Shown: positions 1 through 11,310, numbered from the stretch's first letter. The stretch: DNA of 64,000 bases from Juglans regia (GCF_001411555.2 NC_049914.1:10120273-10184272), one strand, 5' to 3'. Numbers and translations: made by a program. Notes: a model not told the origin generated them from the letters alone.

Positions 1-564
1 AATGTCTTTTGCTCGCTGTCCGCCATGGGGCTGGCAAGCTTGGTGCACAGAAGTCGTCGCCCGCCACAGGGGTGGCGAGTTACCAATGCGGGCGAGCGTG
101 CAGCTGGGCAACTTGGTTCGTTGCCCACCATGGTCTTCTTTGGGTGGGAATCCACCATGCTTAATAAGAAGTCCAAATGCACAAGTCTTGTACAAATTTT
201 TTGTAAAAATGTGAACCTCATTAAATAAAAGTAAATTTTTTACACTTTTCCTTGGAGGGATTCATTTTTTTATAAAAAGGTTTGTACGAGTCTTATGCAT
301 ATTGGACTTGTATATACGTTTATTCATGCAACATATATAGGTACGTAGTATATACACCAGCTAGCTCCAAAAGTAACTTGGTATAAAATGCATAATTCCA
401 TAAGTAATATTCAATGGATTAGTGAAAATGCACTTTAATTGAAGGGGTTAGCTAGCGTTAATATATATTTAGCTTCATATATATTGCACTTAAGAAATTA
501 GTAGACGGGTACCGCAAAAACTAGAACATGCATGCAATTATAAGGTTTAGCTATATATCTGTGT

Positions 565-588
565 CACACACACACACACACACACACA
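565..588. repeat. (CA)n microsatellite
   Basis: About 12 uninterrupted CA dinucleotides. A candidate length-polymorphic marker. Confidence 0.9.
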
Positions 589-935
589 GAAACTAATTAC
601 TTCGACCATGATTCTTATGGTTTCCATCTTGCTTAATTAAGGAAACTCTCCCTCTAAAATGGAGGTTTTGGGTTTAGCCCCATTCTCTCTCTATTTTCTT
701 CTTTTAGAAAATTATATATATATATTATATATCTATTATAGTTTCATATTTCTATTTCATTATTTTGAGAGATTTTATTTATCAACCTTGGTCCAAAAAT
801 AATATTTATTTTACTAATAAATATTTTATTCACGTCTAACTTACTTCATTAGAATTTCATAAATTTTGTAATAAAGTGATTACAATAAGGTTACCTGAAA
901 TTTCACTTAGTAAATTATTTCAAACTTTCCAACAA

Positions 936-940
<5 letters not shown>

Positions 941-971
<31 letters not shown>
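941..971. repeat. (TA)n microsatellite
   Basis: About 15 TA units followed by an imperfect TGTATATG tail. Confidence 0.9.
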
Positions 972-977
<6 letters not shown>

Positions 978-1173
978 GTGAGTACTTGGATCAGAAATGG
1001 CCCATTACTACAATAACTCAACAAAGCCCAATGGCCCAAAACACATCTAAAATTATCCCTTAATAAAACTTGGATCACATAGCCTCTTGAACATGTTCTA
1101 GACAGGAGCGCAATGCTTTAAAGTTTTTCAAAATTTATTGTTGATGCAATTTATGAGAAATCATTAATTTTAA

Positions 1174-1379
1174 GGGCTGTTTGGATTCAAAGTTGATTTC
1201 AACTTATCTCATCTCATCTAATCATTACAATTTTTTCAAATTTTTAAACAAAATATAATAAACAATTCAACTTTTTCAAATGTTAAAACAAAAATTATAT
1301 TAAAAAATTATATTCTAATAAGATTTTATTCAACTTTCATCTCATCTCATCTCAACTTAAGTCAGTATCCAAATGGGTC
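1174..1379. mobile_element. Small MITE with TCATCTCATCTCAACT subterminal motif
   Basis: The left end reads GGGCTGTTTGGATTCAAAG. The right end, reverse-complemented, reads GACCCATTTGGATACTGAC, an imperfect terminal inverted repeat. Inside both ends lie inverted copies of ATCTCATCTCAT-type repeats. About 206 bp, AT-rich and non-coding. A degenerate relative lies at 26303-26535. No clean target-site duplication was seen, so superfamily is unassigned. Confidence 0.6.
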
Positions 1380-2018
1380 ATTGCTTAGAAATAATAAAAA
1401 CTTGGGTAATTTTTTATGAGGCTTTTGGCCATAAAGGTTTCTTACCTAAACAAAAAGAAAAAACACTTAAAAAAGGTATTGAACAACTTGGTAAGAAGAT
1501 TAGAGAGATTAAAAAAAAGATCGAATATCTTTTTTCTAAGCAAATACTGTGTATGCATTAATATGCATAATTGGTTTGTTTATTAGTTACATTAATTATG
1601 CTAGCTAGTTGAGACAGCTACGTACTATTGAAAGAACTTTTTCAATAATGAATGAAATATTATTAAAATTCATTTACTTAACCGAATTGGAGACTGGTGC
1701 ATGAATACTTGTTGTGTTGGTATATATGTTAGTACCTACTGGTATATATGGCATTGAATCGAAGATTTTGATGTGCTAACAGATCGGTAATTAAAGAATA
1801 ATTTTGGATGGTTGTTGCGGCCTCTGATCGAGATAATTGATTTGATCATGAAAATAACTAGATCATGATCCGCAAAGTACAGCAGATATTCGAAGCGTTC
1901 ACGTAATTAACAGCAAGCAAGCAAAATAAAATTTCAGATAATCAATGGATCCCTTTTCCAAAGTCCTTTGCTTGGATTGAACAATCCATCTTAGCTACCA
2001 TATATATACACCAAAATG

Positions 2019-2512
2019 TGCGGGTGTGCATCCGAACGGATATATTTTTCCGGCCAAGTCTAGAACCAGAAAATTTGAGTGAATCTGGGTGGTTATCCGC
2101 CTGGATTGGACCTGGACGGCCCGGATCTAGTTACGGATCCGGTTATTTAATTAGTTATCCGTAACCGGGTGTTTTTTTTAAAACATAATTTTTGTTTCTA
2201 AACGATGTTTTTTGTATGTACAAAAACTTGAGGTTAAAAAAAAAAAAGTTAAAACCAAATAGTGGCTATAATCCCGGATACCCGCCCGGGTTGTAATTAT
2301 TGGTATTCGGTTTTAACTCTTTTTTTTTTAACTCTAGTTTTTGTACATACAAAAGTCGTTGTTTTGAAACAAAAACTATGTTTAAAAAAAAAAAAACCAT
2401 CTAGTTATGGATAACCAGTTAAATAACTGGATCCGTAACATGCAGATAATCACATAGATTTTTTGGCTCCAAACCAGACCTGAAAAAAATTCGATCCGGA
2501 TGCAGACTCCTA
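2019..2512. mobile_element. Foldback (long inverted repeat) element
   Basis: The two halves are inverted copies of each other around a centre near 2270. On the left, GTGTGCATCCG, GGATCCGGTTATTTAA, GGTTATCCGTAAC and TTTTTGTATGTACAAAAAC appear in order. On the right the reverse complements appear in reverse order (GTTATGGATAACC, TTAAATAACTGGATCC, CGGATGCAGAC). Each arm is about 230 bp with modest divergence. The ends resemble hAT-type TAGGGGTG termini (TGCGGGTG at left, TAGGAGTC at right), but I found no 8-bp duplication. Non-coding. It could fold into a single long RNA hairpin. Confidence 0.7.
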
Positions 2513-2686
2513 ATGCAGAAAAAACTCAATTCCATCGTGCTACCATGCATGCATATTGTTCAGTACTACTGTGATAGTGATTGGACCTTGTAATTAAAAT
2601 CTCTTTCTCTTTCATACGGTGGAACAATTTATACGCAACGGTACTGGGATTTTGATCTCGCTGCTAGCAACTTTATATATATAATC

Positions 2687-3305
2687 TGTTGATATTTAAA
2701 CTTAAAAATGATTAACATATTTAATGTTAAGTAAAAAATAATGTGAACCATTGTCATTGTTTAATATATCGGTTCGGTTGTCAAGACTTAAATGAAAATG
2801 TGTCATGGTAACTTGAAACAATGCATGCCTATTGGGGATAGGAGCCTTAACCGCTTGCCAACCAAACAAAGGGTTGTGCCCTTATATGAATTAGAAAGTT
2901 TTTCAATGTATTCTCTAATTTTTGATAAGTTGTGACTTCTCACAAGTGCTCTTTTATTTTAGTTGTGACTTTCACAAATATCATTTCATTTATATAAGTT
3001 ATGACTTTTATAAACTGCACCCATAAATTTATTAACTCCAAATTTTCTAAAAAATTAGGGAAACACTTTCTCATTCTTTTTGTCTTTCTTTCTTTAGGTT
3101 TTGGCTATTTTATAACGGGTTCGAGGATCTTCTTTTGTGTGCATCGACAAGGAGATTAATGAGAATCGACATTGTTGTATCTTTGGAGTAGGCTGTCAAG
3201 AAGCCTAGTGCATGTTTAAATTTGGAGGCGAAGGAATCTACTCTAAAGAAAGTATCTATCATAACATGCATCAACACCGGGTTCTCTATTTCTAATTTGT
3301 TCTTG
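2687..3305 (+). repeat. copia-A 5' LTR
   Basis: This matches 10820-11559 over most of its length, for example GGAGCCTTAACCGCTTGC, CCAACCAAACAAAGGGTTGT and the GGAGGCG...ATCTACTCTAA tract near its 3' end. The start is set by the first aligned base after ATAATC. The 3' boundary is uncertain by tens of bases because no clear primer-binding site follows. It is shorter than the 3' copy because it carries fewer U3 tandem units. Confidence 0.75.
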
Positions 3306-3426
3306 TTATTTTACATATTCGCTAGTTTACAAAGCGTTTGCATATATATCATTTATTATCCAAACTATTCCTAACAATCTTAGAGTATAAATTATCTTTG
3401 TTGAACAAAATGTGTGTTTTAATTGA

Positions 3427-4268
3427 TTGGTTGTTACCATGACTTCAAACGAACCTATTGCACCCGAGAAATTTGGAGGAGTCAATTTTAAGTTGACAAA
3501 AAAAAAAAAATCTTTCTTACATTGCTTGGATTATATGATGTTATTGAAAATTATCCTCATTCTAATGATTTACATGAGCCCGCACGTACTATTGAATTGC
3601 AAACATATGCATAAAAAAATAACTTGTGTAGATGTAGGATTTTAAATCATTTAAGTGATACACTTTTTGATGTTTACCTGCACATTAAATCTGGCAAAGA
3701 GATTTGGAATGCTCTTGATAAGAAATATGGCATACAAGATGCAGAAATAGATAAGTACATTACAAGCCAATTTCTTAATTTTAAGATGGATAGTTCCAAA
3801 TATGTGGTAGAGGAAGCCCATGAATTAACTATCATTTACTATGAATTTGGCCAATAGAGAATGGGTATTACCGAACGTCTCCAAGTTGCTTGTACAATAT
3901 AAAAGTTGCCTTCTTTATAGAAGAATTTTGACATATCTCTTAAACATAAGATTGAATATATGACCATAGAAACATTGATCTCCACCATTAGGATCCAAAA
4001 ACAACATTTGGAAAATGATCATATCCCACCATTGGTTTTTGATTTTCGATCTAAAGCAAATATTGTAGAAGGTCATAGAACACACAGGAATCCATTACAC
4101 CAGAAGTTCAAATTCAATAAGAGTAAAACTAGTTATGGACACAATTTGAAACTAAAGTCCTATATCAACAAGGATGATAAGAGACCCATTTATTTTAATT
4201 GTATCAAATTCGATCATTTGTCCAAAAATTGTCGCTATAAGAAGAGGAAAAATCAAGGCAATGAATGA
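3427..4268 (+). pseudogene. copia-A gag remnant
   Basis: The gag region is broken into pieces at 3427-3645, 3624-3857 and 3960-4268. The N-terminus reads MTSNEPIAPEKFGG, a copia gag-type start. The middle piece has the EIWNALDKKYG motif typical of the copia gag UBN2-type domain. The last piece carries a zinc-knuckle remnant near 4193-4240 (FNCIKFDHLSKNC) in which the first Cys of CX2CX4HX4C is Tyr. In an intact element this protein forms the virus-like particle around the RNA template. Frameshifts and a poly(A) tract at 3498 break it. Confidence 0.75.
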
Positions 4269-4329
4269 CCAAGATCGCTAATCCACAGGCTCATATGGTG
4301 CTTTCTGGGACCGACTCCATTGAAACTAA

Positions 4330-4745
4330 TGAACGGTATGTAACCATAAGTCTCCAAGTTTATCTACCTTGTAGTGCTACTGATTAAATAGTAGACATAG
4401 GAGTCAATGTACATGTCACTTCTAACCGTAATATTTTTTCAACAAATCAAGATACAAGTGACATGAAAGTGCCGATGGGTAACTACACCTCTGTACAAGT
4501 ATTAGGAGTAGGAAAAATTGAATTCAAACTAACGTCCAGAAATACACTTCCATTAGAAGAAGTGTTTTATGTGCCAGAGGTGAAAAGGAACATTATTAGT
4601 GGATCTTGACTTAGTGGGGTAGGCTACACACTATTGTTTCAATCCAATAAAGTTATCGTAACTAAATATGGGTCATTTGTGGGAAAAGATTACATGAGTA
4701 ATGACTTGTTTGTAATAAATGTTCAAAATAATGGCAGTAGGAAAG
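4330..4745 (+). pseudogene. copia-A protease and GAG-pre remnant
   Basis: Translation shows a degenerate aspartic protease active site, DIGVNVHVTS instead of the usual D-S/T-G-A, preceded by an in-frame stop. It is followed by VLGVGKIEF and LEEVFYVPEVKRN-type segments characteristic of copia protease and its downstream linker. The open sequence stops before any integrase HHCC or DDE motif, and RT-like sequence begins directly afterwards, so an internal deletion removed integrase. Confidence 0.6.
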
Positions 4746-5217
4746 AAAAATTTGTAGACTTATTAAATATCTCTATGGTTTAAAACAAACTCCTAAACAA
4801 TGGCATCAAAAGTTTGATGAAATAATTTTATCTTATTATTTCAAGATAAATGAATGTGATAAGTGTTTATACACGAAAATAGTTGATGGTGCATGTGGAA
4901 TGCTATGTATTTATGTTGATGATATTCTCATCTTTGGTGCCAATATAGATATTTTTCTTGATGCTAAAAACTTTTTATATAAGAACTTTGACATGAAAGA
5001 TATGAGAAAGGCACATGTAATTCTTGGTATTAAGTTAATGAGATCTCATGACGGTATTAACATAAATCAATCTCATTATATTGAAAAGATTCTTAAGAAG
5101 TTTGAGAAATTTGAATGCAAACCTGTTAGTACTCTTATTGATTATTCTTTGCATTTAAGTAAGAATTTTGAAGATTCCGTGTCACAACTGAGATATTCTC
5201 ATATTATTGGTATGCTG
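4746..5217 (+). pseudogene. copia-A reverse transcriptase, 5' part
   Basis: RVT_2-type reverse transcriptase. The translation includes a YLYGLKQTPKQWHQKFDE segment, then the catalytic box IYVDDILIFG at about 4909-4938, then KDMRKAHVILGIKL and INQSHYIEKILKKF. The reading continues to IIGMLY, where it is cut at 5217 by the Ale-like insertion and resumes at 9734. RT copies the element's RNA into cDNA in the particle. This copy cannot be active because upstream integrase and parts of RT are missing. Confidence 0.8.
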
Positions 5218-5427
5218 TATAAGAGTTACGCGAGTAATTGAATTGAAAATCTCTTCACATTAATATTTGCATTACAAGATATCTTTATATAATACAAGAG
5301 GTGGCTATTTACGGAATATACAACCATAAAAAGATAGCAGCTATTTAAGGAAAGTACAGCCAAGAAACAGAGTATGTAAACAGAGGGGAAATCACGTATG
5401 AACGTGATTTATGTGGATTCCCTTATA
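5218..5427 (-). repeat. Ale-like copia 3' LTR
   Basis: 210 bp, beginning TATAAGAG and ending CTTATA on the plus strand, so the ends form a short inverted repeat. It is the same length as 9524-9733, and the only difference I see is GAGGGG here versus GAGAGG there. Confidence 0.9.
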
Positions 5428-6193
5428 CGGCCCCTCAAAATAGACGTTCCATCAGCAACGTTGATTTTGCCACGTAACAAATGAAAGCGAGATCGAGCTA
5501 GAGGTTTCATTAGTAGATCAGCGAGCTGATCATCCGTGTGAACATGAGCAACACGTAATTTACCACGGCGAACAAAGTCACGAACAAAGTGGAGATCAAT
5601 GGCAATGTGTTTCATCCGGGAATGCATAACAGGATTGAGACTGAGCTGAGTTGCACCAACGTTATCACAGAGTAGAAGTGGTGGGTCACGTAGCTTAAGG
5701 CCAAGTTCATCAAGAAGAGACTGTATCCAGGCAATATCTAAAGCAGCAGCAGCGAGTGCCCGATATTCAGCTTCCGTGGAGGAGCGAGCCACTGCCTTTT
5801 GCTTTCGAGTGCGCCAACTTATAGGATTATTGCCCGAAAAATTATGTAAGCCGTGGTGGACTTTCGATCATCAAGATCACCACCCCAATCAGCGTCTGAG
5901 AAGCCTCTAAGTACTGGGTTTGTTTGATGACGCAACAAGAGACCAAAATGAATGGTCTGTTTGACATAACGTAACAGCTTTTTGACGTGTTGCCAGTGCG
6001 TGACAGTCGGTTTGTGCATGAACTGGGCAAGACGATTGATGGCGAAACCAAGGTATGGGCGAGTGAGTGAGAGATATTGAAGAGAGCCAATAGTGCGTCG
6101 GTATTCAGTAGCATCGCAGCTAACGGAACCATCATCAAGTGTAAGCTTAGCATATACTGACATAGGGGTTTGAACTTCCTTAGCACCAGCCAT
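5409..6193 (-). pseudogene. Ale-like copia, RT C-terminus and RNase H
   Basis: Two overlapping frames (6193-5819 and 5792-5409) together cover the end of RT and the RNase H domain. The first contains GSLQYLSLTRPYLGFAIN and the GFSDADWGGDLDDRKS box, the start of the copia RNase H domain with its catalytic Asp. The second contains the ARSSTEAEYRALA motif with the conserved Glu, the LLCDN Asp and the KHIAIDLHFVRD motif. A frameshift near 5820 separates them. RNase H removes the RNA template during reverse transcription. An in-frame stop near 6224 separates this part from the upstream RT. Confidence 0.85.
5428..5440 (-). other. Polypurine tract of the Ale-like element
   Basis: On the minus strand TTTTGAGGGGCCG lies immediately before the 3' LTR, the expected primer site for plus-strand DNA synthesis. 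Confidence 0.8.
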
Positions 6194-6223
6194 CTTTAAT
6201 CTGGTAAGGAGGTCGTGAACATA

Positions 6224-7633
6224 TTAGTTTTGAGAAAGAAATAAGCCTTGCTGGACTGGAATGACTTCCACCCCTAGAAAGTAATGCAGATCACTTAGTT
6301 CTTTCAGTGAAAACTTATCACCTAAAGACTTGATAACATGCTGCAAGAAGTTATTGTTATTTCCAGTGAGGATTAAATCATCAACATATACCAACACATA
6401 GAACAAAATCCCATCCCGATTGAAGATAAACAAGGAACTATCAAACTTTGAATTAAAGAAGCCCAGCTCAAGAAGACCAGAACACAGTGCATTGTACTAG
6501 GCCCGGGGTGCCTGCTTCAGACCGTAAATGGATTTCTGAAGAAAGCAAACATGATGAGGATAAGATTGATCAATGAAACCCGCAGGTTGCTGCGTAAACA
6601 CTTGCTCAGTTAGCTGACCATGAAGGAACGCGTTATTTACGTCGAGTTGCTTGATTAACCAACTGTTGGACAATGCCAGTGAAAGAATAAGTCGAATGGT
6701 AGTCGGTTTGATAACGGGACTGAAGGTCTCCGTGTAGTCGACACCCGGACGTTGATTGAATCCTTTTGCAACAAGGCGTGCCTTAAACCGATCCACTATG
6801 CCATCAGGATGACGCTTAATCCGAAACACCCATTTACAACCAATTAAATTGGAAGCAGAGGACTTTGGTACTAGTTTCCATGTACCATGTGAAACTAAGG
6901 CAGTAAATTCATCTGCCATGGCTTTACGCCAGCGAGAGTCCTTGAGTGCTTGAGAGACACAAGTTGGTTCCAAAGGTGGTGCAAGTGGATGTTTGGTAGT
7001 AACTGAGAGTTGCTTAGGACAGAAAATGTTATTTCTTGCTCGAGTAACCATGGGATGTGTACGGGTTTGAGGTTGGGGTTGGAGGGGCAGAGGAGATTCA
7101 GAGCTAGAAGGATTACTAGCATGAGAGGGAGAAGCCATACCTAGTGTGAGAGATGGAGTGACAGTTGCCGTAGCATCAGGTGCAGTAGGTGTGTTGAGGA
7201 GATCATCTGAAGGAACTATGCAAACCGGAGGAACTGGCGAAGGAGAGGAGGCAACAGGGCATGATGTAGCAGGAGTGAGTGGGACAGAGGAAGTGACCTT
7301 TGTGAAGGGAAAGATATTTTTGTCAAAAGTGACATGACGTGAGAGATAAATCTTACCCGAGTGAAGATCCAAACATTTGAAAGCATGTTGAGTCAAGGAA
7401 TAGCTGAGAAAAAACACAAGGTTTGGCTTTGGGTTGAAATTTATTTGTGCGATAGGGAACAAGCCAAGGGTAGCATTGACAACCAAAGGTGCGCAACTTG
7501 TTATAATCTGGAACCCTGCCAAATAAAGTTTCAAAGGGACTTCGACGTGAGAGTAGAGACGTAGGAAGACGAATAATGAGGTAAACCGTCGTGGCCAAGG
7601 CATATGACCAATAAGTGGAAGGAACGGAAGCAT
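6224..7633 (-). pseudogene. Ale-like copia, integrase C-terminus and reverse transcriptase
   Basis: Frame 7633-6497 starts in the integrase C-terminal/linker region, then a Pro/Ser/Thr-rich hinge, then RVT_2: [56 protein letters not shown] and [12 protein letters not shown], ending at a stop at 6497. The second piece (6433-6224) continues with the catalytic box [12 protein letters not shown] and ends in another stop. The stop at 6497 lies directly after the GLKQAPRA motif, so full RT could be made only by readthrough. Confidence 0.85.
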
Positions 7634-9524
7634 GATGTAAAAGGGTCATACCCATTTCTACTATATGTCGATGACGACGTTCGACAGTACCATTTTGCTG
7701 GGGAGTATGCAGAGCAGTAGTAACATGACTAATGCCACGAGCAGCCAAAAGAGGTCTCAGTTTAATAAATTCACCGCCGTTGTCGGAGAAAAAAATTTTA
7801 ATTTTTTCTGAAAATTGATTTTCAACCATGGCGCTAAATTGAATAAAAATAGAGGAGACATCCGACTTATTTCGCATAGGATAAAACCAGCAATATTTAG
7901 TGAAATGATCAACAAGAAGTACATAATATCGGTAGCCATCAACAGAAGGAATCGGAGATGGTCCCCAAACATCGGCATACAAATATTCAAGAGGAGCATG
8001 ACTAGTAAGAGAGGTGAGAGTAAAAGGTAATTTATGTGATTTATTGCAATGACATGAAATACAGGACAATAAGGACTTAGGAGAGGACACAGGTAAAGCA
8101 AAACTACGAAGAAGAGATGATAAAAGCTTGGGAATAGGATGACCCAGTCGATGATGCCAACGATCAAATGAGGCACGGGTTCCAACTAACGTGACTGCAT
8201 GAGCCTGAGAAAGGGAAGAACATAGTTGGACAGGATAAACTCCATCTTCACACCTACCGCGCATGAGCACCGTTCTCGTCATCCGATCCTTCACAAGGTA
8301 AAAGAAAGGGTGAAATTCAACAATAACATTGTTGTCATGAGTGAACTTGTGAACAGAGATCAGATTTTTATGAATAAATGGCACATGCAGGGTTTCTTTT
8401 AAAGTAAGAGAGCGTGAAGGGGAGGAAATGGTAGTGGAACCGATATTAGCAACTTGCAAACCTGTACCATCGCCAAGAACAACCTCATCTTGTCCCTCAT
8501 ATTCAGAGTGAATGGAGAGATTTGCCAAATCAGACATAATATTATGAGAAGCAGCGGAATCAAGAAGCCATTTGCCATTCGATGAAGTGGAAGAAGTAGT
8601 GCAGTTGACAGCAGGCCGAGACTGCATTTTGGAACAATATTTAGCAATATGGCCAGGCTGATCACAGATTTGACAGACAACAGAGGGCTTCTTAGAAGGA
8701 GCTTTGTTGTAAGAATTTTGCTTGGAACGGTTCTTGTTATTTTTGAACCGAGAGTTGGACGGCTTCTTTTGAGTAGAATTGGCAGTGACAACCAGAGTAG
8801 AAGTGTTTGCATCCATGCATTTGAGATAATGTTCATGACCAATTAATAGATCATGCAATTCTGCAAAAGACAAGGCAGTGTCTCTCGTGCGTATTGGGGC
8901 TACCATATCTCGAAACTTAGAGCCAAGGCCATTAAGTACATATAACGTCAAATCATCATCCGAAACTGGGGCATCAATCAGAGAGAGTTCATAAGCAAGT
9001 ATCTTAACTGCATGAAGCAACTCAGACACCGTGCGGGTACCCCTTTGAATAAGGGTTAGATCTTCCTTCAACTGCATAATCCTTGCCCGTGATTTGCTAG
9101 CAAACAAGCGCGCTAGATGCTGCCAGGCATCACGAGTTGTAGTAGTCATAGCAATGAGGGGCATAACTGCTTCAGAAACAGAAGCAAAAGTAGCATTCAG
9201 TAATAACTGGTCCTGTCGGCACCAGTGCATGTAGAGTGCTACAGCAGACGCAGAAGAGTTCGCAGCAGGTGTAGGAGGACACTGAAGAGTGCCATCCAAA
9301 TATTTCATCAGATCATATCCAATGAGTATGGTGAGAAAAGTTGCACGCCAGGAAGGGTAATTTGAAGAAGTGAGTTTGTAAGGCAGTTGGCTTGAGGTGT
9401 TGATAGTAACGAGAGGTAATGTAGATGCAGGGTTGGAGCCATTGGGCACCATAGAATTATCGTTGGATGACATGGAATTGCAGGATGTTTCTGTTCTCGT
9501 GGGAGAGGAACCTTCTGATACCAT
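7353..9524 (-). pseudogene. Ale-like copia gag-protease-integrase
   Basis: A 723-codon open frame. The order is gag (LTSSNYPSWRATFLTIL near residue 50), zinc knuckle CQICDQPGHIAKYC near residue 285, protease WLLDSAASHN (D-S-A active site), GAG-pre DRWHHRLGHP, integrase zinc-binding segment CISCHCNKSHKLPF, and the core with Asp in YADVWGP, Asp in FSDNGGEF and Glu in PQQNGTVERRH. Near 7410 a six-base A run on the plus strand marks a frameshift after the PKAKPCVF segment. The first ATG overlaps the end of the LTR and the primer-binding site. A downstream ATG (MSSNDNS) may be the real start. Confidence 0.88.
9511..9523 (-). other. Primer-binding site of the Ale-like element
   Basis: On the minus strand TGGTATCAGAAGG directly follows the 5' LTR. 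It matches the TGGTATCAGAG-type site complementary to initiator tRNA-Met used by most plant copia elements. Confidence 0.85.
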
Positions 9525-9733
9525 ATAAGAGTTACGCGAGTAATTGAATTGAAAATCTCTTCACATTAATATTTGCATTACAAGATATCTTTATATAATA
9601 CAAGAGGTGGCTATTTACGGAATATACAACCATAAAAAGATAGCAGCTATTTAAGGAAAGTACAGCCAAGAAACAGAGTATGTAAACAGAGAGGAAATCA
9701 CGTATGAACGTGATTTATGTGGATTCCCTTATA
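9524..9733 (-). repeat. Ale-like copia 5' LTR
   Basis: 210 bp, nearly identical to the 3' LTR at 5218-5427. It carries promoter and polyadenylation functions in this family. No obvious TATAAA consensus stands out, although TATATAAAGA occurs in minus-strand orientation within it. Confidence 0.9.
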
Positions 9734-10315
9734 TGCTGTTGTATATTATTAATTCTACTAGACCTGATATTTTATATGTTGTGAGTAGACTTAACATATA
9801 TACTAGTAGGTCTGATGATTCTCATTGGAAGGCATTGGAAAAAAATTTCTAAAATATTTGAGAGGAACCATGACATATGATATCCATTATTCTGAGTATC
9901 CCACTATATTAGAAGCATATAGTATGCTAGTTGGATAATTACCACAGTAGATCGTAAAGGAATGAGTGGATATATTTTCACTTTTGGTGGAGCAATTATG
10001 ACTTGGAGATCTTCTAAGCAAACTGTGATTTCACGATCTACTATGGAGGATAAACTAATAGTCGTAGATACTACCAGACATGAGGTAGAGTTGCTTAAGA
10101 ATTTATTATCAGAAATTCCACTAGTTAAAAAGCCAATGCTAGTTATTTACGTTCTTTGTAACAATCAAGTTGTGGTAAGTGTTTGTAATAATAAACACTT
10201 TAATCATAAAAAGAGACATTTGAGTATTATGCATCCTACGATAAGATACCTGATAAAGAATGGATACCTAACTTTGAAATATGTAAAGTAAGGAGATAAT
10301 CTAACGGATCCTTTG
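9734..10315 (+). pseudogene. copia-A reverse transcriptase end and RNase H
   Basis: Continuation of the RT frame interrupted at 5217. The translation has NSTRPDILYVVSRLNIY (the C-terminal RT motif) and a LRGTMTYDIHYSE segment. Frame 9962-10291 follows with GYIFTFGGAIMTWRSSKQ and VISRSTMEDKLIVVD, the copia RNase H core, in which the usual TEAEY is altered to TMEDK. Several stops (9852, 9939, 9952) and frameshifts are present. The sequence then runs into 500 bp of non-coding 3' leader and a purine tract (AGGTGGGAGAT) before the 3' LTR. Confidence 0.8.
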
Positions 10316-11069
10316 ACGAAATGACTCGCAAAGTCGAAAGTTCTACGTATATCAAGGGGGATAAGACTGAAGCCCATTAATTAGGTTATCGGTAGCGGCA
10401 ACCCAACCTTCCTGACTGGAGATCCCAAGAAGAAAGGATCAATGGGAAGAACAAGTTACTTGAGTGACTCATAACACTATTAAAATATTATTGGTCCATC
10501 CTAGGGTGTGAGTGCTACAAATGGAATGGCAAAGGAAAAGTGAAATGCTTTGAATGAGTCCAGGACTAAGGTGAGATATTGAATTTCATGTACCCTTGAA
10601 GGACTCACCTATGTGAGTGTGACTGTCGGGTCACAATCTATGGTAATTAGGTTATTCCCTAAAACGCTCATGAATCCAAGATACCGTGAACGACCTTTAT
10701 GCACGCTAACATTAAGTAGAGGTTCAAAGTTGCAACTACCTCTATTAATGCATAGTACTTAGCCCAAAGAAAATTTTGTTCTATTCTGTCTCTTAAAATA
10801 TTTTAATTAGGTGGGAGATTATTGGTTTTAGGCTTAAAAATGATTAAAAGAGTTATGTTAAGTAAAAAAATAATATAAAACATTGCCATTGTTTAATGGA
10901 TCGATTCAGTTGTCAAGATTTAAATGAAAAGGTGCCATGGTGACTTGAACAAATGCATGTCACTTGGGCATAGGAGCCTTAACCGCTTGCGAACCAAACA
11001 AAGGGTTGTACCCTTAGATGAATTAGAAACTTTTTAAATGTATTCTCCAATATTTGAGAAATTGTGACT

Positions 11070-11310
11070 TCTCACTAATGCTCTTTCATTTTAGTTGTGA
11101 CTTTTCACAAATACTATTTAATTTATATAAGTTATAACTTTTCACAAATACCATTTCATTTATATAAGTTATGACATTTCACAAGTACCATTTCATTTAT
11201 ATGTTGCGAGTTTTTACAAATACCATTTCATTTATATAAGTTGTGATTTTTACAATTGTCATTTCATTCCAGTTGTAACTTTTCACAAGTGTCATTTCAT
11301 TCTCTATAAA
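11070..11310 (+). repeat. Tandem repeats in copia-A U3
   Basis: Five to six imperfect units of about 40 bp, each of the form AGTTGTGACTTTTCACAAAT then ACCATTTCATTTATATA, lie just upstream of the TATAAATA box. Only about two to three units remain in the 5' LTR (2920-3010). Confidence 0.75.

Larger units (their letters stand above)
1..1173. other. Intergenic DNA, no supportable gene
   Basis: The first 150 bases are comparatively GC-rich and open in two frames, but the peptides show no recognisable domain. The rest is AT-rich with simple repeats. I see no gene, RNA gene or complete mobile element here. Confidence 0.6.
5218..9733 (-). mobile_element. Ale-like Ty1/copia retrotransposon, structurally complete
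   Basis: 4516 bp, bounded by 210-bp LTRs that differ at one visible position, and flanked by a perfect 5-bp duplication TGCTG (5213-5217 and 9734-9738). On the minus strand it has a TGGTATCAGA primer-binding site after the 5' LTR, gag, protease, integrase, RT, RNase H and a purine tract (TTTTGAGGGGCCG) before the 3' LTR. The short LTR and 4.5-kb length fit the Ale/Retrofit lineage. Coding is broken at four or more places despite the young LTRs. Confidence 0.92.

Noticed and set aside
2..228. Two overlapping small frames at the window start
   Set aside because: Short, compositionally driven by a GC-rich patch, no domain or neighbouring gene structure.
1373..1561. 62-codon Lys-rich frame
   Set aside because: Starts within the MITE end and is Lys-rich only because of A-runs; no conserved motif.
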